NCBI GenBank assembly: GCA_027488395.1
Contig: JAIYBT010000011.1
Coordinates: forward strand, 1-51,935
DNA from: Methylophilaceae bacterium
Lineage (GTDB): Bacteria; Pseudomonadota; Gammaproteobacteria; Burkholderiales; Methylophilaceae
Length of the DNA: 51,935 bases
Reading direction: 5' to 3'
The notes beneath the pieces were generated by a model that was not told the origin of the DNA, did not search any database, and saw only the letters and a list, made by a program, of their open reading frames with translations. The position numbers and the translations under genes are program-made. Positions 43,137-49,231 of the stretch are shown here, in pieces (the stretch's first letter is position 1; every line of letters starts with the position of its first letter).

Positions 43137-44462
43137 TTATTTACCACCAAACCATTGTTTTAATTGGCTACCCGCTTTTAGCCCCAAGCCAGTGCCCACG
43201 CCAGGCAAGATGGCAGTGCCTACCGCGGCGCCAACCATAGCCGCTTTTGTAGGTAACACGGTGGGGTCAGTCATCGGCCCAGAAATATCCAGTGGTACTT
43301 CTAACGCGCCTGCAGTATGTTTAACGGCCACCGTCACTTCACCATCCAACGTATCGTTGATCAATGCCACCTGCCCTGTTGCATGCAACAAGCCTGATTG
43401 CATTACCAACTGTTTAAAATCAATACGCGCTCCCTGCTTTTTAAAATCCGTTTTTAAGGTATCAAATTGCGTATCGCCTGCTTGCGTATCTTGTTTTAAC
43501 AACATTTTCGTCACTTGGCTCAAATCGATACCGTGTAACACCCCACGCGTAATATTGGCCTCACCTTGCACGCCCACGTGTTCGCTTAAATCACCAATGT
43601 CCCGCGCCGCACCGTGAACAACGCCTTGCCCAGATAATTTGCCCGATAAATACATACGAGGCGGTTTACCAGTAACATCGCGAACAAGCTGCTCCATCGC
43701 CAATTGTTGAAACTGAAACTGGCCATCCAACAATGTTTTGGGTTGCCATAACAAAGCACCACGCCCTGTCACCTGCCCGCCCAGCAAACCCAGCTCTAAG
43801 GTATTAATAGTCAGTTTTTCGCCACTCAACACGCCTGCAATATGGCCCTGCTGCACGGTAATGTTAGGATACTTTGCCCACACAAAATTGTTTAAATCCA
43901 CATTGAGCTGTTGCAACTCGCCCTGCGGCGTCAGTGCAAGCGTGAGCGTATTTTGTTGGTCAACCAAGTTGAGTTGATTTAAATGGTTTTCAACCAAGCG
44001 CGCCTCCATCTTAAATGTAGGCAACCCAGCCACATCGCGCACATCGAGTTGGTTAATCGTGACCTTATCCACCCAAACTGGTGCTTGGCCCACTTGCGTA
44101 TTACTTTGCAATTGCTGCATCACTAGCGGATAGGCCGTGATCGCTGCCGAGGTAAGCGTAACCGCCTCAGCCTCGATATCCACCTCTCTGGGCGCGGCAA
44201 ACAAAGTCATTAAATGCGGCTTAATCGTGAGTTGTTTAATCACCACCGCTTGAGGTTCACCAATGCTTAATTGCGCTACGTTTAAACGCAGACTTGGCAA
44301 CAACGCCAAATTCGCCTGCGTGATCACCACTGGCGCTCCAATTGCTGCAGACGCTTGTTTTTCAGCCTCGGCAATGTAGGGTTGTAGCGGTATGAAATAC
44401 GGCAAAGCCCATAATCCAAGCAGGATAACAAGTAAGCAAACCCAAAATTTTATTGTTCTCAT
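43137..44462 (-). CDS. AsmA-like membrane protein
   Basis: A 441-aa protein with one N-terminal helix (KFWVCLLVILLGLWALPYF) followed by a long beta-rich periplasmic domain. The AsmA N-terminal pattern (LQPYIAEAEKQASAAIGAPV then LALLPSLRLNVAQLSIG) and the AsmA_2 region near the C-terminus (LLHATGQVALINDTLDGEV and VPLDISGPMTDP) are visible. AsmA-like proteins are bridge-like lipid carriers between inner and outer membranes; this is a short member (E. coli AsmA has about 617 aa). The start at 44462 is preferred over TTG at 44474. Confidence 0.85.
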   Translation of the reverse strand: MRTIKFWVCLLVILLGLWALPYFIPLQPYIAEAEKQASAAIGAPVVITQANLALLPSLRLNVAQLSIGEPQAVVIKQLTIKPHLMTLFAAPREVDIEAEAVTLTSAAITAYPLVMQQLQSNTQVGQAPVWVDKVTINQLDVRDVAGLPTFKMEARLVENHLNQLNLVDQQNTLTLALTPQGELQQLNVDLNNFVWAKYPNITVQQGHIAGVLSGEKLTINTLELGLLGGQVTGRGALLWQPKTLLDGQFQFQQLAMEQLVRDVTGKPPRMYLSGKLSGQGVVHGAARDIGDLSEHVGVQGEANITRGVLHGIDLSQVTKMLLKQDTQAGDTQFDTLKTDFKKQGARIDFKQLVMQSGLLHATGQVALINDTLDGEVTVAVKHTAGALEVPLDISGPMTDPTVLPTKAAMVGAAVGTAILPGVGTGLGLKAGSQLKQWFGGK

Positions 44463-44554
44463 GGCGGTTTCCAAAATAATGAAATATTTATTAAAAAGTG
44501 GTTGACCGAGTGCCTACCTCTCAGTATTATAGCGCCTTCAAACGACGTACCGAT

Positions 44555-44630
44555 TCCTCAATAGCTCAGTCGGTAGAGCGCCGGACTGTTAATCCGTAGG
44601 TCCCTGGTTCGAGCCCAGGTTGAGGAGCCA
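44555..44630 (+). tRNA. tRNA-Asn (GTT anticodon)
   Basis: Acceptor TCCTCAA pairs with TTGAGGA; D arm TAGCTCAGTCGGTAGAGC; anticodon loop CTGTTAA gives GTT; T arm CCTGGTTCGAGCCCAGG; CCA encoded. It is intact. A degenerate copy of its 3' half lies at 49134-49176, so this tRNA is the integration target of the island that follows. Confidence 0.98.
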
Positions 44631-44638
44631 AATAAATC

Positions 44639-44668
44639 AAGGCCTTACTGAAAAGTATGGCCTTTTTT
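44639..44668 (+). terminator. Terminator after tRNA-Asn
   Basis: AAGGCC-T-TACT, loop GAAA, AGTA-T-GGCC, then six T. It probably came with the island, since a different terminator follows the displaced tRNA end at 49183-49212. Confidence 0.85.
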
Positions 44669-44675
44669 GTTTTTC

Positions 44676-44697
44676 TAGTAGCCGCATAGTAGCCGCA
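44676..44697. repeat. Two tandem 11-bp repeats beside the left island end
   Basis: TAGTAGCCGCA at 44676-44686 and again at 44687-44697, about 45 bases from the tRNA end. Tandem short repeats beside an att core are what arm-type binding sites of tyrosine recombinases look like; that role is inference. Confidence 0.5.
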
Positions 44698-44748
44698 AAA
44701 CCATATCTAATCATTTAAAATTCTTCGACACATATAGTGCAGTCCAAC

Positions 44749-44941
44749 TTAAACATGGTCATGACAAGCTGCGACTTCTAAAGCTCTTATGAGATTGAAA
44801 TGACGTTTTTGATGAAAAAAGATAAATCTGCGAATCCAATGGACATAAGCCTCTTCAGTACGTGGACTAAAATGTCTTCTGCGGCAGACGGTGCGAACAC
44901 GATCCTTCAAGCGCGGTTGGTTAGCTGGATGTTGACCCCAT
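44749..44941 (-). pseudogene. intI: Integron integrase IntI, N-terminal fragment
   Basis: The minus strand has AAAGGAG about 8 bases before an ATG (44941). It starts MGSTSS, then a one-base shift is needed to continue NQPRLKDRVRTVCRRRHF, SPRTEEAYVHWIRRFIFFHQ, KRHFN. This is the SAM-like N-terminal DNA-binding domain of integron integrases (known pattern: RxRHYSxRTEEAYVxWIRRFIxFHxKRHP). The frame then reads unrelated residues to a stop at 44749. The catalytic domain with its Arg/His/Tyr is missing. Orientation, divergent from the cassettes, is right for a real integron. Confidence 0.75.
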
Positions 44942-45096
44942 AAAAATAGCTCCTTTATTGAGGTTGAAAAAGACTAAATTTTACTAAAGGAAAATAAATT
45001 TGCGTCCGCACTTGCTGTTAATTATTATACGGACAGAGTAATACTTAACTATAAGATTTAAAAAGTAAAACAACATGTCAGAATCAATTTTTAGAA

Positions 45097-45139
45097 AATT
45101 ATTAAGCGGACGCACCTGTCCGCTTAATAATTGTTAGGC
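45097..45139 (+). other. Integron recombination site (attI or attC-like) before the first cassette
   Basis: AATTATTAAGCGGAC (45097-45111), loop GCACCT, GTCCGCTTAATAATT (45118-45132), then the core GTTAGGC (45133-45139), a perfect GTTRRRY. The strong palindrome is attC-like, but a matching 5' core (GCCTAAC) is eroded. A relative of its left arm, AATTATTATACGGAC, is at 45020-45034. It may be a fused attI/attC or the remains of a lost first cassette. The 155 bases between intI and here hold no ORF. Confidence 0.65.
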
Positions 45140-45147
45140 CGCTCCAG

Positions 45148-45570
45148 ATGCAACTGCACATCACGCCACTTTGGTCAGACGACGACAAACTCATGCAGGT
45201 GCGCGTGTCATTGGCAGGCAACGGGCGCCAGTCGTGGGGTGAGGCGTACTGCTATCCGGAACAGTTCTCGCAATTCGGTCAAGCGCTCATAGATTTTCCC
45301 AACTCAACCTCTCATGAGGTCAAGTTCGAACTAGGTTCTACCGATCCAAGCTACGCCGCGCACCTACTCCTTCGTGCATTCGTCTCCGATGGTGTGGGTC
45401 ATTGCGCAGTTGAGTTCAAGGCGGAATCACGAGGAGACTCACTCGCTTCCTCGTCTATTCGATTCGCCGCTCCAACCGAGGCGGCGTCGTTGAACGAGAT
45501 GGGCAGGAAGATCGTCGCTTGGTCCATGTCGCCAACGGAGCCTTTCATATTTGAAGGGGCGGGCTCTTGA
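45148..45570 (+). CDS. Cassette 1: hypothetical protein
   Basis: A 140-aa protein that starts 8 bases after the recombination core, as cassette genes do. No export signal or membrane helix; the sequence is mixed alpha/beta with SHEVKFELGSTDPSYAAHLL and LRAFVSDGVGHCAVEFK. I do not recognise a function. It is clearly richer in G+C than the next cassette, pointing to a different source. Ends just before attC1. Confidence 0.75.
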   Translation: MQLHITPLWSDDDKLMQVRVSLAGNGRQSWGEAYCYPEQFSQFGQALIDFPNSTSHEVKFELGSTDPSYAAHLLLRAFVSDGVGHCAVEFKAESRGDSLASSSIRFAAPTEAASLNEMGRKIVAWSMSPTEPFIFEGAGS

Positions 45571-45580
45571 GCGCAGAGCG

Positions 45581-45638
45581 GCCTAACCCCTCATTCCAGC
45601 GGACTGCCTACGGCAGCCGCTGAATTCAAACGTTAGGG
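45581..45638 (+). other. attC site 1
   Basis: 5' core GCCTAAC (45581-45587), inner arms CCAGCGG and CCGCTGAATT around a variable stem (CTGCC/GGCAG), and 3' core AACGTTAGGG (core GTTAGGG 45632-45638). About 58 bp with imperfect palindromic symmetry, a classical short attC. Confidence 0.85.
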
Positions 45639-45650
45639 GACAAAGTAAGT

Positions 45651-46310
45651 ATGAGGATTTTAATTGTCCTACTAATAATAATTGGACTTATGGGATGTGA
45701 AAGAAAATTGGAAAATAATAATTTTCCCAAAAATGCGCTAGATGATATTGCCCAAGCCGAACGTGATTTTTATATTAGTGGCTACCTTGATTCGTACAAA
45801 AAATTCTCATCTGATAAAGAAGGTAAAAGCATTTTGGAGCTTCTAGTTAGACCTAACCAAATGCCTTGGCCAGACCCTTATGCTCAAGTTAGGGTTGACA
45901 TGTTATCTAATCTTAATAATGTAGTAGAAGCAACACGCTATGAGCAAGAACACCCAGCAAAAAATTTCAAACGTTCATCTTTTACAATGAACTCAATGAA
46001 TGTTGATTTATATCCATTTATTTGGAACAGAGTCGAGTTTCGTTCTACATACACCCCTAAAAATATTCAACTATTGACTGATTGGACGACTAAATGGATG
46101 GATCTAGAAGATAAAAATCCAGTTGATAAAAATGGTCTCAGTGGAGCAATTCATAGTGTCACTTACCCCAGTTCTAACAATAGTTTTTGGTATTTTATGG
46201 TTGATTTTGGCTCTGCGCCAACTCAATCACTTGATGAACTGTTAGCCGTACTCAGTAGTATGGGCGTAACTAATATTACAGTTGGCTCATTTTCACCTAT
46301 TCAACATTAG
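45651..46310 (+). CDS. Cassette 2: putative lipoprotein
   Basis: A 219-aa protein with a lipoprotein signal, MRILIVLLIIIGLMGCE: lipobox L-M-G-C with the lipidated Cys at 16. The rest is polar with many Asn, Ser and Trp. It has no recognised domain. The DNA is AT-rich, in contrast with cassette 1. An exported, membrane-anchored product of unknown function. Confidence 0.75.
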   Translation: MRILIVLLIIIGLMGCERKLENNNFPKNALDDIAQAERDFYISGYLDSYKKFSSDKEGKSILELLVRPNQMPWPDPYAQVRVDMLSNLNNVVEATRYEQEHPAKNFKRSSFTMNSMNVDLYPFIWNRVEFRSTYTPKNIQLLTDWTTKWMDLEDKNPVDKNGLSGAIHSVTYPSSNNSFWYFMVDFGSAPTQSLDELLAVLSSMGVTNITVGSFSPIQH

Positions 46311-46313
46311 CAA

Positions 46314-46432
46314 ATGAATACCACTATCCCATCAGTCAAGCAGGACTCGCAAAAATGCGCCTTGAATAAACAATTATTGATAACGTGGGGCGAGCCACAA
46401 TTATCGCCAGTCTTTTACTTAAAACGTTAGAG
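46314..46432 (+). other. attC site 2 (long, degenerate)
   Basis: Starts near CCACTATCCC, contains GTCAAGCAGG opposite GCGCCTTGA and an inner hairpin GTGG-GGCGAG-CCAC, and ends in AAAACGTTAGAG (core 46426-46432). It separates cassette 2 from cassette 3. The last core base departs from GTTRRRY. Confidence 0.6.
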
Positions 46433-46439
46433 TGTTTTA

Positions 46440-46771
46440 ATGAGTGAATTAGAAGTATCTATTTTTCTGTCGTGAATTGTAGCTTGCTGTCTCGTATGGC
46501 GAATTTGGAAATCGGATGAACTTTTGCTCTTAATTTTTTATTTTTCCAAAGTTGTTTTTATTCTGTTCCTTGGCCCTTTTTTGTTATTTGGTGCGCAAAT
46601 ATACCTTCTGTCCAACCACTGGAGTTTCAAGACCGTTCAAAATATACTTCAGATTTATTTGACAGTCGGAGAAGGGTGATTGACGAGGAAAATCACCATA
46701 GTAAATTCCGAATGTGGCAAAAAATAACTAAAGGTGATAAAAACGATGAAAACTCACCCATCAAACTTTAG
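46440..46771 (+). pseudogene. Cassette 3, first gene: broken small membrane protein
   Basis: It starts at an ATG 8 bases after the attC core. The frame reads MSELEVSIFLS, then a TGA stop (46473-46475), then goes on in the same frame with a hydrophobic stretch (IVACCLVWRIW, LLLIFYFSKVVFILFLGPFL). Coding character then passes to another frame near a T run at about 46580-46600, giving EFQDRSKYTSDLFDSRRR, VIDEENHHSKFRMWQKITKG and a stop at 46771. So one nonsense and one frameshift break what was probably a two-helix membrane protein with a charged tail. Function unknown. Confidence 0.55.
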
Positions 46772-46783
46772 GGTTTTCTGCTT

Positions 46784-47008
46784 ATGATTAAAAATATCGC
46801 TATTGTCGTTTTAATTATTTGTGTGTTAGTTCTGGCGCGCGCTGTAATTCGTCTCGAAAACTATCACTACGCAAGTGTTGTTGGAATGTGTTCGGAATAC
46901 AAAGCAGATGACCCAATACAGTCAGTTCAGCGGCAAGAATGCTTAAACAATACTGAAACAAGAATCAACCCAATTTGGCATATTTTCTATGCGCTTACTG
47001 ATCAGTAA
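46784..47008 (+). CDS. Cassette 3, second gene: 74-aa membrane peptide
   Basis: A short protein with one N-terminal helix (NIAIVVLIICVLVLARAVI) and a small soluble part containing two Cys (GMCSEYK and RQECLNN). It starts 12 bases after the broken gene with no attC between, so the cassette carries two genes. Function unknown; possibly a partner of the broken membrane gene. Confidence 0.6.
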   Translation: MIKNIAIVVLIICVLVLARAVIRLENYHYASVVGMCSEYKADDPIQSVQRQECLNNTETRINPIWHIFYALTDQ

Positions 47009-47018
47009 ATTGAAAATT

Positions 47019-47078
47019 CACACTACCCCATCTTTCAAGCGGTAAGCCTAAAGTTGCCCCTTAATTCTAACGTTAAAT
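47019..47078 (+). other. attC site 3
   Basis: Reads CACTACCCCATCTTTCAAGCGG on the 5' side in two parts (TACCCC, TTTCAAGCGG) and CCTTAATTCTAACGTTAAAT on the 3' side, with core GTTAAAT (47072-47078), a full GTTRRRY. Same architecture as sites 1 and 2. Confidence 0.7.
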
Positions 47079-47553
47079 GCTAAATGAACACTTGTACAAA
47101 ATGAAAATGTCACAAATCGGAAAGTGTGGTGAATTTCTGGTTCAGTACCAGCTTTTGTTGCGTGGCATCGAATCTGCACAACTCACTACTGATTCTGGGA
47201 TTGATTTGGTTGCATATTCACCAAAAAATGAAAAACCATTAACAATTCAAGTTAAAACAAACCTCCAACCGAAGGCCAGCGGTGGCAAAGGGAAAAATGC
47301 ACTTGATTGGTGGGTTCCAGAAAATAGTCCCGCTGAATATGTTGCTTTTGTGGACTTATTTACTCAATGTATATGGCTATTTTCGCAGTCTGAAGTCGGT
47401 GCAAATGCACAACAAACCTCAAATGGTCGCCACCATTTATACATGTACGTTGACCCAACTGCTAAACCCTCTAAAACTGGCCGAGCTATTCATAGCTATG
47501 AGTTTGAAAAGTACCTTCTTCCAAACCGTCTAAATGAGATTTTTAATGTGTAA
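47077..47553 (+). CDS. Cassette 4: PD-(D/E)XK nuclease-fold protein (DUF4365-like)
   Basis: A 158-aa protein with the order of the restriction-endonuclease-like core: GKCGEFLVQYQLLLRGI (Glu near 19), DSGIDLVAYSP (Asp near 47), and PLTIQVKTNLQP (x-V-K), i.e. E-(n)-D-(n)-Q-x-K. After that come DWWVPENSP and AEYVAFVDLFTQCIWLFSQ, seen in group-I-intron-endonuclease/DUF4365-like proteins. It may be a defence or repair nuclease, by inference. ATG at 47077 overlaps the attC core; ATG at 47101 or 47107 is as likely. No attC is clear after it. Confidence 0.65.
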   Translation: MLNEHLYKMKMSQIGKCGEFLVQYQLLLRGIESAQLTTDSGIDLVAYSPKNEKPLTIQVKTNLQPKASGGKGKNALDWWVPENSPAEYVAFVDLFTQCIWLFSQSEVGANAQQTSNGRHHLYMYVDPTAKPSKTGRAIHSYEFEKYLLPNRLNEIFNV

Positions 47554-48001
47554 GAATCTAATCCAAACGTTGTATCTTTAATGAGTCATATTTTAAAAAT
47601 TCAACTTTAAAGTACAGTTATTGACAGTACTCCAAGTAAACCTAAACCCCGAAACTCCTAATTTTCACCCCCCCGCTCATAATCAGGTGAGTTCTCAATT
47701 TGCTTAATTGGTATCGGTTTCCATTGCTTCAAACTTTCTGGGTTTGATGAATTATCCTTTTTGAGTGTTAATGTATGCAGTCTAGTAAGTACAGTTAGAT
47801 TCACTGATTCAATACCTGTGTTTTTGTAACCTTTTGACTCATGATTGTGCATCAATTGTCAGCGATTAACGTGCTTTGCCATCAATCATATTGCCATTAG
47901 CGATGTTTAAATGTGCGTTACCTCTCGTCATTGACTGACCCCATATCATTCGTTAGAATAATATAAGTTTAATTTATTCATTTGAATAAAAGGAATGCAT
48001 C
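47554..48001. other. Intergenic stretch without a convincing gene
   Basis: A 448-bp AT-rich stretch. CCAAACGTTGTAT near 47563-47575 and ATTCGTTAGAAT near 47948-47959 resemble worn attC cores. A 65-codon minus-strand frame (47658-47855) has no start signal or recognisable product. Immediately before the antitoxin, ATTCATTTGAAT (47977-47988) is an imperfect palindrome that could be its operator. Confidence 0.4.
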
Positions 48002-48382
48002 ATGCTAAATGTTGCACCACAATCTACCCAGGATCGCTCACGCGTGCTGACAAGTGCAGTGCAAGAAGTCGCCAAACGATTTGAATTAGGCACCACAGAC
48101 CTCAAAGACATCATTGGCGTGAGCCAATCCACCGCTTCGCGATTACTCAACGGCCAATACCAACTCCCCGATGGCAGTAAAGCTTGGGAGCTTTCAGCCA
48201 TGCTGGTGCGTGTGTATCGTTCGTTATCTTCAATGGTAGGCGGTGATGATGTATTGGCGCGCACATGGTTGCATAGCCCCAACCATGCTTTTGATGGCAA
48301 ACATCCCGCGCAAGCAATTAAACGTATCGAAGGTTTGGCTCGTGCCTGTGAATACTTGGACGCCCACCGCGCTCGCATCTGA
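48002..48382 (+). CDS. Xre/MbcA/ParS-type antitoxin
   Basis: A 126-aa protein with an N-terminal Xre-like helix-turn-helix (DLKDIIGVSQSTASRLLNGQ, about 35-55) and a C-terminal DUF2384 toxin-binding domain (DDVLARTWLHSPNHAFDGKH, PAQAIKRIEGLARACEYLDA). It should neutralise the RES toxin that follows and autorepress the operon. AAAAGGAAT precedes the ATG. The palindrome at 47977-47988 is a likely operator. Confidence 0.9.
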   Translation: MLNVAPQSTQDRSRVLTSAVQEVAKRFELGTTDLKDIIGVSQSTASRLLNGQYQLPDGSKAWELSAMLVRVYRSLSSMVGGDDVLARTWLHSPNHAFDGKHPAQAIKRIEGLARACEYLDAHRARI

Positions 48383-49070
48383 AGCGCGCCCTTGGCGGGG
48401 CAGTGGCTGGCGCGCCGTTGAAGCACAGCACAAAATAGCTACCATGAGCCTAGTTCACGGCTCACTTGCAGATCAAGCGCTACTGGAAGACATTTTAGAA
48501 GCAGCCAAACCACCTATCCCCACAGCGGCCATCGGCTTACATTGGTTATTGTTCACCCCGTTCCGCTATTACCCATCCACCCATGGCTCACGCTTTCGTG
48601 GCAAACATGATGCAGGCGTGTTTTATGGGGCAGAAGATAGACAAACAGCCTGTGCAGAGAGCGGCTATTGGCGCCTAACAATGTGGATGGATAGCGTTGG
48701 GCTCGCAAACCAGCAAAAATCCATCCCCCTCACACTGTTTGAATTTTATGCCAACACCAAACAGGCGATTGATTTAACGCAACCACCCCTGTTGCAAGAC
48801 CAAGCTATTTGGGCACACCCTACTGATTACTCACCCACCCAACAATTAGCCGAGCACGCAAGGCAAGCCAATATTGAGGTAATCAGATACCAGTCTGTCC
48901 GTCACCCAGCGGGCCACTGCCTTGCAATACTTAATCCCAACCCTTTTAAAAACGAGCCAGAGCCGTTCCGAAATATTCAGGAATCTTGGACATTATTTAT
49001 AAAACCACCTCACTTGATTGTTTGGCAACGTGAGATGACAGAGGAATATTTTGAGTTTTGGTTTGATTGA
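48342..49070 (+). CDS. RES-domain toxin
   Basis: A 242-aa protein of the RES family, whose studied members destroy NAD+ or ADP-ribosylate targets. The RES core is present: GWRAVEAQH near the start, FRYYPSTHGSRFRGKHD with the conserved Arg, AGVFYGAEDRQTACAESGYW with the Tyr and Glu, and HPAGHCLAILNP near the end. The start is read as GTG at 48342 (AGG 8 bases upstream), overlapping the antitoxin by 41 bp. Overlap of toxin start with antitoxin end supports coupled translation. Base composition is host-like, unlike the cassettes. Confidence 0.88.
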   Translation: MPVNTWTPTALASEARPWRGSGWRAVEAQHKIATMSLVHGSLADQALLEDILEAAKPPIPTAAIGLHWLLFTPFRYYPSTHGSRFRGKHDAGVFYGAEDRQTACAESGYWRLTMWMDSVGLANQQKSIPLTLFEFYANTKQAIDLTQPPLLQDQAIWAHPTDYSPTQQLAEHARQANIEVIRYQSVRHPAGHCLAILNPNPFKNEPEPFRNIQESWTLFIKPPHLIVWQREMTEEYFEFWFD

Positions 49071-49133
49071 ATGCTATTTTGGAAAAGCACTATAAAGTTG
49101 TGTGAAAACTTAAATGAATCAAAACTGACTCTA

Positions 49134-49176
49134 TTAATTTCGTTGGTCTTTGGTTCGATTTCATATTGAGGAGCCA
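49134..49176 (+). repeat. Degenerate tRNA-Asn 3' half, right end of the island (att relic)
   Basis: 49145-49176 aligns base for base with tRNA positions 44599-44630, 25 of 32 identical, including GGTTCGA of the T loop and TTGAGGAGCCA at the end. Homology extends left to TTAAT of the anticodon loop with a one-base insertion. It no longer folds as a tRNA half. This is the displaced original 3' end expected after integration at tRNA-Asn. Confidence 0.8.
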
Positions 49177-49182
49177 AAATCA

Positions 49183-49212
49183 AAAAAGCCTTGCAACTGT
49201 GCAAGGCTTTTT
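49183..49212. terminator. Terminator at the island's right end
   Basis: AAAAAGCCTTGCA (49183-49195), loop ACTG, TGCAAGGCTTTTT (49200-49212), 13-bp arms, bidirectional. It was probably the original tRNA-Asn terminator; it now ends the minus-strand oxidoreductase gene. Confidence 0.92.
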
Positions 49213-49231
49213 ATCACTTACAAACCAATTT

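Larger units (their letters stand above)
44619..49176. mobile_element. tRNA-Asn-associated genomic island with a decayed integron
   Basis: A region of about 4.5 kb bounded on the left by the 3' end of tRNA-Asn and on the right by a degenerate copy of the tRNA 3' half, both ending TTGAGGAGCCAAA. Contents differ from the surrounding core genome: an intI stub, recombination sites, cassette ORFs of strongly varying base composition, and a Xre/RES pair. No complete integrase remains, so it is probably immobile. The outer element (tRNA-targeting) and the integron may be separate acquisitions. Confidence 0.7.

Noticed and set aside
47658..47855. 65-codon open frame on the minus strand in the island
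   Set aside because: No ribosome site or recognisable domain, and the start would be TTG; too weak to call a gene.
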